Positions 34,167 to 45,565 of a stretch of DNA of 64,000 bases are shown piece by piece. Numbering within the stretch: position 1 is the first letter of the stretch; each line of letters starts with the position of its first letter. The notes under the pieces were generated by a model. It saw only the letters and a list, made by a program, of their open reading frames with translations. It was not told the origin of the DNA and did no database searches. Made by a program: the position numbers and the translations under genes. Origin of the DNA: Rubeoparvulum massiliense. GTDB taxonomy: Bacteria > Bacillota > Bacilli > Rubeoparvulales > Rubeoparvulaceae. The DNA lies in the NCBI RefSeq assembly GCF_001049895.1, contig NZ_CVPE01000006.1:952503-1016502 (forward strand), written 5' to 3'.

Positions 34167-37100
34167 TTAGGAGGCACTGATTTCCCATCCTTCATCCAAA
34201 CGAACAGAGACTAGCTTCGATACGCCTGATTCCTCCATCGTAACCCCATAGAGGACATCAGCTCCCTCCATTGTACCCTTCCGATGGGTAACTACAATGA
34301 ACTGTGTTTCTTCAGAGAAACGACGAAGAAACTGGGCAAATCGAATGACATTGGCCTCATCTAAGGCTGCCTCAACTTCATCCAGCACACAGAAGGGAAC
34401 CGGTTTGATCTGAAGGATGGCAAATAGTAATGCAATGGCCGTCAACGCTTTTTCACCACCTGAAAGAAGGGAAAGATGTTGTAGCTTTTTACCGGGCGGT
34501 TGGGCAATAATATCCACCCCTGTATTCAACATATCCTCTTCATCGGTTAGCATCAGATCTGCCCGTCCACCACCAAAGAGCTGCGTGAATACCTGCTGAA
34601 ACTGCTGGCGAATTTGGACGAATGTCTCACTAAAACGTCGAGTCATCTCCTCATTCATCTCTTTGATCACCTGATAGAGTGATTCCTTGGCTGAGACCAG
34701 ATCTGCCCGTTGTGTGGTCAAAAATTGATAACGTTCCTTCACCTCAGCCAACTCTTCGATGGCGCCGAGATTCACATTACCTAGTTGAGTAATGGAGCGC
34801 TTTAACTGGCTCACCTTGCGTTTTGCTTCTTCCACATTTTCAGGAACAGCATACCGCTCCTTCGCTAGCTCGTAACTGATATGGTATTCCTCCCGTAAAT
34901 GGGATAAGTGATTATCCAATTCCACATCATAGCGGTTCACCTGAACCTCTGCTTGATGAAGTTGGCCATCTAAGATCTTCACGCGTTGATTGCACTGACG
35001 GATCTCAGCATCACGCTGGTCCATCTCCTCTTTCACAGTGATTCTGCTCGTCTTCCCTTCACCGATGGTTACCTCCAACTGGATACGCTGGTGACGATAC
35101 GCTTCCATGGTCAACCCTAGTGAGTCTAATTGTTCTCCCCATTGCTGAGCATTTTCACCACCTTGTGCCAATTGCTCTTGCAGTTGATCCTTCTCAGCAA
35201 TTAGCCCATCTTCTGTATCCTGTAATTGCTTCACTTGATCACGAACGCTACGAACATGCTCCGCCTGTTCTGCCACAGCAATTTTAAGCTGTGTAATGGT
35301 TTGATTATGCTCTTCCTTAAAATGCTCCTGCTGCTTTAACTGGTCTTCTATGCTGTTAATCTTCTCCTTCATCTCAGCACTAGCCAACTCTAATTCCTGC
35401 AGCTCTGTGCCTAAGCGACTTAATACCTCTTGATAGGCTGTAATTTCCTGTTGGAACTGATTCATCTCACTCTGGTGAAGGGTGGATTTCTCCTTCAGGC
35501 TTCGTTCTTCCATCAGTAATTGATTCCGTTTTGTTTCCACCTGTAGGAGTGTTTCTCGTTTTTCATCAATGAGATGACGGAGCTCAGTCTCCTGATGCTG
35601 CATGCTGTTAAGCTCTTGAGCTTGTTGCCGCATCGTAGCCTGTAATTCTTCCTGCTTCTTTCTTGCACGTTCTAATAAATCCTGAAGCTCATCAATCTGC
35701 CGTTGGCGTCCAAGGAGATGGGAATTATTCTGCTTCACACTTCCTCCTGTCATGGCTCCACCTGGACTAACTACGTCTCCCTCCAGCGTAACCAAACGAA
35801 AACGATAGCGAAGTAAGCTGGCAATGTGATTGGCTGTTTCCATCTGGTCCACAATAATCACATTTCCTAATAGATGTTCGATGACTGAGCGATATGTTTC
35901 AGTCACCTGTACAAGATCACTGGCAATTCCTAAGACTCCTTGTTCATGACGAATGAGGCTCTCTTCATTGCTAGAGATCCGCCGTGACTTGATAACATTT
36001 AAAGGAAGGAAGGTGGCACGGCCTGCACGGCGTGCTTTCAAGAGCTGAATGGCTTCGCGACCTACTTTCTCATCATCTACCACAACATGTTGGAGAGCAC
36101 TACCTAAGGCCGTCTCAATGGCTAATTCCACCTTAGGTTCAACCTGAATCAATTCAGCTACAGCTCCATGGATGCCTTGGAGATGATGCCCCCGTTCCTT
36201 CAGCACTTCTTTTACGCCTTGCATGAAGCCATTGAAAGAATCCTGCCATTCCTTTAGCACTTCATATTTGGAACGAATATGCTCGAGGTGGCTGCTCACT
36301 TCTTGCATATTGACGGTGGTACCTCGTTTAACCTCTTCTAGCTCTTCCTTCTTTGTCAGGAGAGCTTTTTGCTGATGCTGATAATGGGCCATCTCTGCGG
36401 TTAATTGCTTCAACTCTTCTTCAACAGCCTGAAGTGCTTCAGCGATTACACCTTCTTGTTCCAGTACATGCTGATGTTCCTCTTCCATCCGAAGAGTACG
36501 GCGCTTTAGCTGCTGAAGGTTCTCTTCCTTATTCCGTTGTTCATTACGATGGGCTGCCATCTTATTGAGCAGATCGATATAATCCCCTTTTAACTGTTCC
36601 AGTTCCTCAGGATTATGCTTGAGAAATTGTTGATATCGTTCCTCTTCTGCTGCTAACTCAGCTTCCTTCTTTGCAAAGCCTTCCTCACATTCCTGTAGAT
36701 ATTTACTTCGCTTCACTAGTTCTTCCTGGTATAGCTTTAGCTTTGTAATCATCTCTTCGAGCTGCTGGCTTTTATCGTCACGAACATTTTCTTGATTGCG
36801 GAGACGTTCCCGTAATACCTCCCGTTGCCCCTCCAGCTTCTCGATTGTTTCGCTTAATTCTAGCAATTGCTGTTGATGCTCATCTTGAGCTGTTTCTAGC
36901 TGATGATAGAGCAGTCGGAGTTCTTCATATTTTGCTTCGATGCTACGAAGCTTGGTCGTCTCCTCGTTCACTTCACGCTGAAGTTGAGATGAGCGGTTAC
37001 GAACCTCCTCCCACTTCACATGCACATCCTCAATTTGAAAAACATAGAGTCCAACCTCAGTCTGTTCCAACTCCGTTTTGAACTCTTTATATTGCCTCGC

Positions 37101-37733
37101 TTTCTCAGCTTGTTCCGTTAAGGGGCCAAGACGCTCTTCCAATTCTGTTTGGATGTCATTGAGACGAAGCAGATTTTGCTCAGTCTGCTCTAACTTTTTC
37201 TCTGCTTCCTTCTTACGTGTCTTATATTTAACGATACCTGCAGCCTCCTCGAAGATAATCCGACGATCCTCCGATTTACTGCTAAGAATCTCTTCAACAC
37301 GACCTTGTCCAATTACAGAATAGGCTTCCTTACCTAATCCTGTATCCATGAAAAGCTCTGTGATATCCTTTAAACGGCATGCTTGCTTATTGATAAAATA
37401 TTCACTTTCTCCAGAACGATACAGTCGACGTGTTACCATCACTTCTTGAAAATCAAGGGGTAAGGCTCTGTCACTATTATCTAAAGTAAGAGAAACCTCC
37501 CCAAAGTTTAGTGGTTTTAAATGATCGCTCCCAGCAAAAATGATATCCTCCATTTTTGCCCCCCGTAAGGAGCGAGCACTTTGCTCCCCAAGGACCCAAC
37601 GAATGGCATCAGAAATATTACTCTTCCCACTGCCATTTGGTCCAACCACCGCGGTTATCCCAGTTACAAATTGTAATTCGGTGCGTTGAGCAAATGATTT
37701 GAAGCCCTTCAGCTCCAATGATTTGAGGTACAT
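34167..37733 (-). CDS. smc: Chromosome partition protein Smc
   Basis: A condensin ATPase that organises and segregates the chromosome. 1188 residues, normal length: Walker A G-P-N-G-S-G-K-S-N (~32-40), a long coiled coil, a glycine-containing hinge (~500-680), second coiled coil, and the C-terminal ABC signature L-L-S-G-G-E-K-A-L-T-A-I-A-L-L-F with Walker B F-C-V-L-D-E-V-E-A-A-L-D. The ATG follows GGGGGAGGGG. rnc precedes it and a terminator separates the two. Confidence 0.99.
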   Translation of the reverse strand: MYLKSLELKGFKSFAQRTELQFVTGITAVVGPNGSGKSNISDAIRWVLGEQSARSLRGAKMEDIIFAGSDHLKPLNFGEVSLTLDNSDRALPLDFQEVMVTRRLYRSGESEYFINKQACRLKDITELFMDTGLGKEAYSVIGQGRVEEILSSKSEDRRIIFEEAAGIVKYKTRKKEAEKKLEQTEQNLLRLNDIQTELEERLGPLTEQAEKARQYKEFKTELEQTEVGLYVFQIEDVHVKWEEVRNRSSQLQREVNEETTKLRSIEAKYEELRLLYHQLETAQDEHQQQLLELSETIEKLEGQREVLRERLRNQENVRDDKSQQLEEMITKLKLYQEELVKRSKYLQECEEGFAKKEAELAAEEERYQQFLKHNPEELEQLKGDYIDLLNKMAAHRNEQRNKEENLQQLKRRTLRMEEEHQHVLEQEGVIAEALQAVEEELKQLTAEMAHYQHQQKALLTKKEELEEVKRGTTVNMQEVSSHLEHIRSKYEVLKEWQDSFNGFMQGVKEVLKERGHHLQGIHGAVAELIQVEPKVELAIETALGSALQHVVVDDEKVGREAIQLLKARRAGRATFLPLNVIKSRRISSNEESLIRHEQGVLGIASDLVQVTETYRSVIEHLLGNVIIVDQMETANHIASLLRYRFRLVTLEGDVVSPGGAMTGGSVKQNNSHLLGRQRQIDELQDLLERARKKQEELQATMRQQAQELNSMQHQETELRHLIDEKRETLLQVETKRNQLLMEERSLKEKSTLHQSEMNQFQQEITAYQEVLSRLGTELQELELASAEMKEKINSIEDQLKQQEHFKEEHNQTITQLKIAVAEQAEHVRSVRDQVKQLQDTEDGLIAEKDQLQEQLAQGGENAQQWGEQLDSLGLTMEAYRHQRIQLEVTIGEGKTSRITVKEEMDQRDAEIRQCNQRVKILDGQLHQAEVQVNRYDVELDNHLSHLREEYHISYELAKERYAVPENVEEAKRKVSQLKRSITQLGNVNLGAIEELAEVKERYQFLTTQRADLVSAKESLYQVIKEMNEEMTRRFSETFVQIRQQFQQVFTQLFGGGRADLMLTDEEDMLNTGVDIIAQPPGKKLQHLSLLSGGEKALTAIALLFAILQIKPVPFCVLDEVEAALDEANVIRFAQFLRRFSEETQFIVVTHRKGTMEGADVLYGVTMEESGVSKLVSVRLDEGWEISAS

Positions 37734-37804
37734 TCCCCTCCCCCTTCCTCCGAACTTTTCAAGTCAAAGGTATCTATTTTTTCACTTTACCATATCCACG
37801 GTGA

Positions 37805-37834
37805 AGAGAAAAGGGAACCACTTTGTGGTTCCCT
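37805..37834 (-). terminator. Intrinsic terminator after rnc
   Basis: On the minus strand AGGGAACCAC (37834-37825) and GTGGTTCCCT (37821-37812) form a perfect 10-bp stem with a 3-base loop, followed by TTTCTCTT. It lies 13 bases past the rnc stop and should limit read-through from the lipid/rnc transcript into smc. Confidence 0.85.
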
Positions 37835-37846
37835 AGTTTGGCTGCA

Positions 37847-38533
37847 TTACAACGCTCCCAGTTGCTCTAACGTAGTTTTTGCGGCATGCTGTTCCGCATC
37901 TTTTTTAGATTTGCCAACACCCAAGCCATATGGTTTACCATTCAAGATGGCTTGAATAACAAACTGTCGAGCATGGGCAGGTCCCTTTTCTTCCACTAAG
38001 CGATATTCGATCTCTTGGTGAATATCCTGCTGTACCCATTCTTGTAGCAGACTCTTATAATCTTCTACTTGGTCAAATACCCCTTGCTTTACAGCTGGAA
38101 ATACATGAGCTTCTAAGAAGCGATATACTGCATCCAAACCCTGGTCGAGATAAAGTGCACCAATAAAGGCCTCAAATGCATCAGCGAGGATGGCTGGTCT
38201 TTTTCGACCTCCCGTTAACTCTTCCCCTTTACCGAGAAGTAAGAACTGACCAAATTGCAAAGCATCAGCAAACTTTACCAAGGAGGCCTCACAAACAATG
38301 GCTGCGCGCAGCTTGGTCATCTCGCCTTCCCGTTTATTGGGATACTGTTGATAGAGGAAATGGGAGACGGTCAACTCAAGCACAGCATCCCCCAAGTATT
38401 CCAACCTTTCATTATCCTCATGATACCGTTTTCGATGTTCATTCACATAGGAAGAGTGGGTAAAAGCTTGGCGAAGAAGGCGAACATCATGAAAAGGTAT
38501 CTCCAATTGTTTGACTAGATCTGTTACCATCAT
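37847..38533 (-). CDS. rnc: Ribonuclease III
   Basis: Cleaves double-stranded RNA in rRNA and mRNA processing. About 228 residues: catalytic signature [14 protein letters not shown] (~40-53), second acidic cluster [14 protein letters not shown], and a C-terminal dsRNA-binding domain ([25 protein letters not shown]). The start is ATG 38533, 7 bases after GGAG. It lies at the end of the fab operon, as in B. subtilis. Confidence 0.97.
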   Translation of the reverse strand: MMVTDLVKQLEIPFHDVRLLRQAFTHSSYVNEHRKRYHEDNERLEYLGDAVLELTVSHFLYQQYPNKREGEMTKLRAAIVCEASLVKFADALQFGQFLLLGKGEELTGGRKRPAILADAFEAFIGALYLDQGLDAVYRFLEAHVFPAVKQGVFDQVEDYKSLLQEWVQQDIHQEIEYRLVEEKGPAHARQFVIQAILNGKPYGLGVGKSKKDAEQHAAKTTLEQLGAL

Positions 38534-38579
38534 TTCATCACTCCACTGCAATTGAAACGCCTCTTCCTCCAGCCATGTT

Positions 38580-39824
38580 CTATGGTTGGTATTTTTTTAG
38601 AACGATGGAGGCGTTGTGTCCACCAAATCCTAAGGAATTGGAAAGGACTACCTGCACCTCTTGTTTTCGTGCTTCATTGGGAACATAGTCTAGATCACAT
38701 TCAGGATCTGGCACTTCATAGTTGATCGTAGGAGGAATAATGCCAGTTTCAAGCACCTTTACACCAACAATGGCTTCCACTGCGCCAGCAGCACCGAGGA
38801 GGTGACCAGTCATGGATTTTGTTGAAGAGACAGCTACATCCATCGCATACTCGCCAAAAAGTCGTTTAATGGCTAATGATTCCAAGCGGTCATTAAAATC
38901 AGTAGAGGTTCCATGGGCATTAATATATCCTACATCCTGTGGCGAAAGTTTAGCTTCAGCTAAGGCTTCTCGCATGGCACGATAGGCACCATCACCTTCA
39001 GGTGCTGGTTGCGTGATATGGAAGGCATCTGCACTCATACCATAGCCAGCAATTTCTGCATAAATGGTCGCACCGCGTTCTAGGGCATGCTCTAATGATT
39101 CCAACACAAGAACACCTGCGCCTTCTCCCATCACAAATCCATCCCGCTCTCCATCAAAAGGACGAGATGCCCGCTTGGGCTCATCATTTCGCGTAGATAA
39201 AGCTCGCATCGATGCGAATCCAGCCACTGCCAGTGGTGTGATCGTAGCCTCTGTACCACCAGCGATCATCACATCAGCTTGTCCTCTTGCGATAATTGCA
39301 GCTGCATCACCGATAGAATGAGTTCCTGTGGCACATGCTGTTACTACTGTAGTATTAGGACCTTGTGCGCCAAAGTGAATGGAGACTTGACCAGATGCCA
39401 TATTGGCGATCATCATCGGGATAAAAAACGGGCTGACACGACGTGGACCTTTTTCCATGAGCTTCGTATGATTCTCCTCAAGGGTGGCAAGTCCACCGAT
39501 CCCCGAACCGATCAAGACACCAATCCGCTGACGATTTTGATCCGTAATCTGCAAGTTTGCGTGCTGGATCGCTTCGGTTGCTGCTGCCACTGCGAATTGA
39601 ACAAAACGGTCCATCTTGCGGGCCTCTGTACGATCCATATATTGTGAAGGGTCGAATTCTTTCACCTCTGCTGCGATTTGCACAGGATAATCAGATACAT
39701 CAAATGCGGTGATCGTATCAACACCTGATTTACCTTCTATTAATGATGACCAAAATTCTAGAATATTATTACCTACTGGGGTTATGGCACCATAGCCAGT
39801 CACCACAACACGTTTACCAAACAT
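38580..39824 (-). CDS. fabF: Beta-ketoacyl-ACP synthase II
   Basis: Elongates acyl-ACP with malonyl-ACP. 414 residues. The Cys-His-His triad is visible: Cys in [10 protein letters not shown], His in I-N-A-H-G-T-S-T and His in [13 protein letters not shown]. The start is ATG 39824 after AGAGGTGA; nine upstream codons are spacer. In B. subtilis fabF lies elsewhere, with fabHA; here it follows acpP inside the FapR cluster. Confidence 0.97.
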   Translation of the reverse strand: MFGKRVVVTGYGAITPVGNNILEFWSSLIEGKSGVDTITAFDVSDYPVQIAAEVKEFDPSQYMDRTEARKMDRFVQFAVAAATEAIQHANLQITDQNRQRIGVLIGSGIGGLATLEENHTKLMEKGPRRVSPFFIPMMIANMASGQVSIHFGAQGPNTTVVTACATGTHSIGDAAAIIARGQADVMIAGGTEATITPLAVAGFASMRALSTRNDEPKRASRPFDGERDGFVMGEGAGVLVLESLEHALERGATIYAEIAGYGMSADAFHITQPAPEGDGAYRAMREALAEAKLSPQDVGYINAHGTSTDFNDRLESLAIKRLFGEYAMDVAVSSTKSMTGHLLGAAGAVEAIVGVKVLETGIIPPTINYEVPDPECDLDYVPNEARKQEVQVVLSNSLGFGGHNASIVLKKYQP

Positions 39825-39868
39825 GGAATCACCTCTTATCTCCACATCCACTTCAAGACGTTGAATTC

Positions 39869-39903
39869 AAAAGGTGAAGAGTCCCGATGGGGACCCTTTC
39901 ACC
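39869..39903 (-). terminator. Intercistronic hairpin between acpP and fabF
   Basis: On the minus strand GGTGAA...GGTCCC (39903 inward) pairs with GGGAC...TTCACC (ending at 39873), followed by TTTT. The stem has a small internal bulge. It may partly terminate or stabilise the acpP mRNA, allowing more ACP than FabF. Confidence 0.65.
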
Positions 39904-39922
39904 AACAGGATACAGCATTCTC

Positions 39923-40156
39923 TTATGAGTGGGCTTCAATATAATGAACCGCATCCCCTACTGTAGAAATCTTCTCTGCATCCTCATCAGAAATTTCCAT
40001 GTCAAACTCATCTTCTAAATCCATGACTAATTCAACAATGTCCAGAGAGTCTGCGCCTAAGTCCTCTTTGAACATAGCTTCCATTGTTACATCAGCCTCG
40101 TTAACACCAAGACGTTCTACAATGATTTTTTTTACTTTCTCAAAGTTCGCTGACAT
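39923..40156 (-). CDS. acpP: Acyl carrier protein
   Basis: 77 residues, strongly acidic, with the phosphopantetheine serine in [21 protein letters not shown] (~Ser37). It carries the growing acyl chain in type II fatty-acid synthesis. The start is ATG 40156 after GAGGAGGTGA; a TTG six codons upstream is part of the SD region. It lies between fabG and fabF. Confidence 0.98.
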   Translation of the reverse strand: MSANFEKVKKIIVERLGVNEADVTMEAMFKEDLGADSLDIVELVMDLEDEFDMEISDEDAEKISTVGDAVHYIEAHS

Positions 40157-40211
40157 CCTGTCACCTCCTCTCAAGGTATTATAAATGATTAGGAGATAGG
40201 AATGAAAGATC

Positions 40212-41943
<1,732 letters not shown>

Positions 41944-41948
41944 CCTCG

Positions 41949-42956
41949 CTACTCCTCCTGTTCCTTCGTATCCCAGATCATGGAGGTAGCACCCCAGGTT
42001 AATCCACCACCAAAGCCTACTAAGATGACACGTGCCCCTTCATAAATACGACCACTTCGTACAGCCTCATCCAGTGCTACAGGGATGGAGGCGCTAGACA
42101 TATTTCCGTAACGATTCAGATTAACTACTACTTTTTCCAAAGGAAGATTTAGGCGTTCCCGCGCTGCTTCGATAATACGGATATTCGCTTGATGAGGGAC
42201 TAGAAAATCCACATCTTCCTTCTCCCAGCCGATCTTCCGTAATACCTCATCAGCAGAGGTATTCATAACACGAACAGCAAACTTAAATACTTCATTGCCT
42301 GCCATGGAAAGATAATGTAATCCTTGATGAATCCCTTCTTCAGTTAAAGGCTTACGTGAACCCCCACCAGGTAGACAGAGAAGCGAACCACCACTTCCAT
42401 CAGCTCCCAAGGTGAAGGAACGAACACCACTTCCTGGAGCCACACGTCCCATGACAACAGCGCCTGCCCCATCACCAAAAAGTACACAGGTATTTCGATC
42501 TTTCCAATTTACAATTTTCGATAAGACCTCTACACCAATGATTAAAACATGACGATAGACACCCGTCTGAATAAATTGTGATGCTTGGACGATTCCATAT
42601 AAAAAGCCTGCACATGCTGCAGAGGTATCATAAGCGGCGGCTTTCTTTGCGCCAAGACGATCTTGAATAATACAAGCTGTGGAGGGGAAGGCCATATCTG
42701 GTGTAACCGTGGCCACAATAATCAGATCCAAATCTTCAGCTGTAATTTTTGCTGCTTCCAACGCTCGTTTGGCAGCCTCATAGGCTAAATCAGATGCAGC
42801 TTGATCTTCACTTGCAATCCGCCGTTCTTCAATGCCGGTACGAGTACGGATCCATTCATCAGAAGTCTCCACCATTTTTTCTAGATCAAAATTGGTTAAG
42901 ACTTTATCTGGCACATAGGAGCCGGTACCCAAAATCCCTGCAGCAAAATGACTCAT
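41949..42956 (-). CDS. fabH: Beta-ketoacyl-ACP synthase III
   Basis: Starts fatty-acid synthesis by condensing acyl-CoA with malonyl-ACP. 335 residues: Cys in [12 protein letters not shown] (~113), His in V-P-H-Q-A-N-I-R-I and Asn in [12 protein letters not shown]. The start overlaps the plsX stop by 4 bases. In B. subtilis the two fabH genes are elsewhere, so this is a fuller fab cluster. Confidence 0.97.
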   Translation of the reverse strand: MSHFAAGILGTGSYVPDKVLTNFDLEKMVETSDEWIRTRTGIEERRIASEDQAASDLAYEAAKRALEAAKITAEDLDLIIVATVTPDMAFPSTACIIQDRLGAKKAAAYDTSAACAGFLYGIVQASQFIQTGVYRHVLIIGVEVLSKIVNWKDRNTCVLFGDGAGAVVMGRVAPGSGVRSFTLGADGSGGSLLCLPGGGSRKPLTEEGIHQGLHYLSMAGNEVFKFAVRVMNTSADEVLRKIGWEKEDVDFLVPHQANIRIIEAARERLNLPLEKVVVNLNRYGNMSSASIPVALDEAVRSGRIYEGARVILVGFGGGLTWGATSMIWDTKEQEE

Positions 42957-43945
42957 TCCTCATTCATTCCTTCCATATGTTTCATCACTCTTTGAACATA
43001 CTGACTCTCGATCATCTTGATCGCTTGCCCAATGGCATTCTCGATGGCTCTTGCATCTGATGAACCATGAGCTTTGATCAAAGGAGCCTGTAACCCTAGC
43101 AGCGGTGCACCACCATGCTCCTTGTAATCCAATTTATTCTTGATATTTCGTAAGCCTGGTTTTAAGGTGGCTGCTGCTAGCTTCCGCATCGTAGTCTTAG
43201 TTAGCTCCTCCTTGAGGATGGAAAAGAGTGTAGCAGCAACACCCTCGATGGATTTCAACATGACATTGCCTGAGAAGCCATCGCAGACTAAAACATCACA
43301 GACACCGTTCAACACATCGCGCGCTTCCACATTGCCAACAAAATTAAGCTCGCTTTCTTTTAAAAGTTGAAAAACTTCTTTTGTCAGCATATTGCCTTTT
43401 TTATCCTCTGTCCCCACATTGAGCAGTCCAATTCGTGGATGCTCACATCCCATTACCTCTTCCATGTAAGCATGACCTAAAATGGCATAATGGTAGAGAT
43501 GTTGAGGCTTTGCATCCACATTGGCGCCTAAGTCAATGACGAAACATCCTTTGCCATCCATGGTTGGAAAGACAGTCCCTAATCCAGGTCGTTCCACTCC
43601 CTGCATTCTACCGACGATGAAGAGACCAGCTGCCATTAAAGCGCCTGTATTTCCTGCAGAGATCATCGCATCAGCTTTTTGCTCCTGGAGAAGCTGTGTA
43701 GCTACTACTAAAGAGCTGTCCTTCTTACGTCGTATCGCCCTTGTCGGTTCATCATCGGTAGCAATCACTTCAGGGGCATCGATTAATTCCAAGTGATTGG
43801 CGCCCTCAATCAAGGGCCGCACTTCTTCCTTGCGACCAACTAATATATAGTGAACATTAGGCCACTTCTCTTGTGCGGCTAGTACACCTTTCACGATCTC
43901 GTGTGGAGCATGATCTCCTCCCATTGCATCGACCACGATTCTCAT
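42953..43945 (-). CDS. plsX: Phosphate acyltransferase PlsX
   Basis: Makes acyl-phosphate from acyl-ACP for phosphatidic acid synthesis. 330 residues: N-terminal [30 protein letters not shown] and G-F-S-G-N-V are the family blocks. The start codon overlaps the fapR stop (TAATG). It links fatty-acid synthesis to phospholipids, and its product is also what the FakA system makes from exogenous fatty acids. Confidence 0.96.
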   Translation of the reverse strand: MRIVVDAMGGDHAPHEIVKGVLAAQEKWPNVHYILVGRKEEVRPLIEGANHLELIDAPEVIATDDEPTRAIRRKKDSSLVVATQLLQEQKADAMISAGNTGALMAAGLFIVGRMQGVERPGLGTVFPTMDGKGCFVIDLGANVDAKPQHLYHYAILGHAYMEEVMGCEHPRIGLLNVGTEDKKGNMLTKEVFQLLKESELNFVGNVEARDVLNGVCDVLVCDGFSGNVMLKSIEGVAATLFSILKEELTKTTMRKLAAATLKPGLRNIKNKLDYKEHGGAPLLGLQAPLIKAHGSSDARAIENAIGQAIKMIESQYVQRVMKHMEGMNEE

Positions 43946-44544
43946 TAACTTCTCCCCCCATCGCTGTTATGACTCTTGTTCCAATGCTGGCTACGATACA
44001 TCGTGAATCTTCCTTCGAACACGGCTTCACCTTCTACATAAGTAACGACTTCTACTTCGCTATACTTGCTAGTAGAGTTAAGGACCCGCGCTTTGGCAAT
44101 ACTACGTTCTCCTAGATAAACTGGTCTTATGTACTTCACATTGGCTGTTGCAGTCAATACCACTTCCTCATTGAGGACTGCAACGGCGAGGGAATTGGCT
44201 TGGGCAAAGATCACATGCCCTCTAGCAATGTGATTCCGTGAGAAGACATGGTCAGCGCCAATCTCTAATAGGGAGATCGCTGACTTATCCAGTTCAAGAT
44301 CGATAACCTCTCCAAAAACCTCTTCAATGGGTAGAGAACGAACCGTATCGAAATGCTTCTGAGCAACGGTCTTGATTCTCTCACGATATTCAGGAATACC
44401 AAGTTCTAAACGGTCAAGGCGAATCGTCTGAATACTAACAGTAAAAATATGCGCCAATTCTTCATCTGTCAGAAATGGATTCTCCTCGAGCTCTCGACGC
44501 AATTGTTCCTGCCTTTTTTCTTTCTTGATTCGTGCCAAGATCAT
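43945..44544 (-). CDS. fapR: Transcription factor FapR, fatty-acid synthesis repressor
   Basis: Represses fab/pls genes and is released by malonyl-CoA. About 199 residues: an N-terminal helix-turn-helix (F-L-T-D-E-E-L-A-H-I-F-T-V-S-I-Q-T-I-R-L-D-R-L-E-L) and a C-terminal hot-dog domain (~80-180; A-R-G-H-V-I-F-A-Q-A-N-S-L-A-V). The start is uncertain: ATG 44544 adjoins AGAAGAGG; the TTG at 44538 has better spacing. A FapR operator lies just upstream, so it is autoregulated. Confidence 0.95.
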   Translation of the reverse strand: MILARIKKEKRQEQLRRELEENPFLTDEELAHIFTVSIQTIRLDRLELGIPEYRERIKTVAQKHFDTVRSLPIEEVFGEVIDLELDKSAISLLEIGADHVFSRNHIARGHVIFAQANSLAVAVLNEEVVLTATANVKYIRPVYLGERSIAKARVLNSTSKYSEVEVVTYVEGEAVFEGRFTMYRSQHWNKSHNSDGGRS

Positions 44545-44595
44545 CCTCTTCTTTCTCAATCTATACTTCAAATATACGATGGTTAGTAGCAAGCT

Positions 44596-44612
44596 TTGAT
44601 ACCTGGTACTAA
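44596..44612. promoter_or_regulatory. FapR operator
   Basis: TTGATACCTGGTACTAA (44596-44612) matches the known FapR box TTAGTACCTGRTACTAA at 15 of 17 positions. It overlaps the predicted start site of the fapR promoter, where binding would block transcription. It supports autoregulation of the fapR-plsX-fabHDG-acpP-fabF operon by malonyl-CoA. Confidence 0.9.
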
Positions 44613-44616
44613 TAAC

Positions 44617-44645
44617 AGTATATAAAAAAAAGGATAAAAAAACAA
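44617..44645 (-). promoter_or_regulatory. SigA-type promoter of the fapR operon
   Basis: TTGTTT (44645-44640), a 17-base T-rich spacer, TATACT (44622-44617) on the minus strand. The -35 falls inside the T tract of the rpmF terminator. The FapR box sits directly downstream of the -10. Confidence 0.7.
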
Positions 44646-44669
44646 GAACCCATTCAAAGTTCTTGCTTT
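44636..44669 (-). terminator. Intrinsic terminator after rpmF
   Basis: On the minus strand CAAGAAC (44665-44659) and GTTCTTG (44649-44643) form a 7-bp stem with a 9-base loop, extended by a weak A/T flank, followed by seven T. It ends the yceD-rpmF transcript before the fapR promoter. Confidence 0.88.
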
Positions 44670-44691
44670 TTTATCATGAATTTAAACAGCC

Positions 44692-44865
44692 TTATTTCTC
44701 AACAACTACTTCACCTTTATAGTATCCGCAAGCTTTGCACACACGGTGAGCTAGTTTGTATTCACCGCATTGTGGGCATTTAACCATACCTGGCACGCTC
44801 AACTTAAAGTGTGTACGACGCATACGTTTTCTTGTCTTAGATGTTCTCCGTTGTGGTACTGCCAT
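44692..44865 (-). CDS. rpmF: 50S ribosomal protein L32
   Basis: 57 residues: [19 protein letters not shown], then a zinc ribbon C-P-Q-C-G ... C-K-A-C-G. This is the zinc-binding (C+) form. The start is ATG 44865 after AAGGAGGTG. It is paired with yceD, as in most bacteria. Confidence 0.98.
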   Translation of the reverse strand: MAVPQRRTSKTRKRMRRTHFKLSVPGMVKCPQCGEYKLAHRVCKACGYYKGEVVVEK

Positions 44866-44957
44866 GATGCCACCTCCTTCATCAGAATCAAAGGTTACCC
44901 TATACATTGTCAGGATGATAACTTCTACATTGTATCAAATAAATATGAATGTGACAA

Positions 44958-45488
44958 TCACTCATTCTTATCCTGTTTTTGAGCAAATAGTGTTGTTAAT
45001 TTTTCCCAACGAGGGTCGATTTTTTCAGTGTTACAGCCACAAGCACCCTCATTCCGATTCTTTCCACACTCTGGACATATTCCCTCACATGCCTCTTTAC
45101 ACAAAGGAGTATAGGGAATGGCTAACTTGATCTCTTCCTCAAGAAAGGGGCGAGGTTCGAGAGTATCTACATCGAGCCATTCAATTTCATCCTCAGGTAA
45201 CTCAGCATCTGGTGCATTGTTTCGCGAAGCAAAGAGAATACGCACTGGAATGGAGAATGGATGTTCAATCTCTGTTAGACAGCGGGAACAGAGGAGCGTC
45301 ATGGTCCCTTTTAGCTTACCTTCTAGAAGAAAGAGGCCAGCTAAGAGCTCAACCTTCCCTATAAACTGTACAGGGGATAAACGTTCCAATTGAACATAGC
45401 CTTCGATGATATGAGTAAAATCGAAGGTTTCATTCAACTCAATCTTTTTCTCAGGTAACCTACGTAATTGTGTTAAATCAATCTTCAT
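44958..45488 (-). CDS. yceD: DUF177/YceD (YlbN) family protein
   Basis: 176 residues. A conserved acidic protein always next to rpmF, linked in other bacteria to 23S rRNA accumulation. The motif L-C-S-R-C-L-T-E-I-E-H-P-F, an acidic middle, and C-terminal C-P-E-C-G-K-N-R-N-E-G-A-C-G-C (possible metal site) are visible. It has its own strong promoter, divergent from ylbM. Confidence 0.93.
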   Translation of the reverse strand: MKIDLTQLRRLPEKKIELNETFDFTHIIEGYVQLERLSPVQFIGKVELLAGLFLLEGKLKGTMTLLCSRCLTEIEHPFSIPVRILFASRNNAPDAELPEDEIEWLDVDTLEPRPFLEEEIKLAIPYTPLCKEACEGICPECGKNRNEGACGCNTEKIDPRWEKLTTLFAQKQDKNE

Positions 45489-45516
45489 ATCCTACACCTC
45501 ATTGGCAACAAATGAT

Positions 45517-45545
45517 ATTATATGTCCATGGAAAAACTTTGTCAA
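45517..45545 (-). promoter_or_regulatory. Consensus SigA promoter of yceD-rpmF
   Basis: TTGACA (45545-45540), exactly 17 bases, TATAAT (45522-45517) on the minus strand: a perfect match at both hexamers, as expected for a ribosomal-protein transcript. The same AT core read on the plus strand gives TGA-TATTAT, a possible extended -10 for ylbM. Confidence 0.88.
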
Positions 45546-45565
45546 TCTTCGGAAGGAGAATTCCT

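Noticed and set aside
45470-45565. Longer YlbM start with 32 extra residues
   Set aside because: This stretch is the divergent yceD promoter region; ATG 45566 has a good SD and begins the conserved E-Y-N-P-L-H-N-G-H block shortly after.
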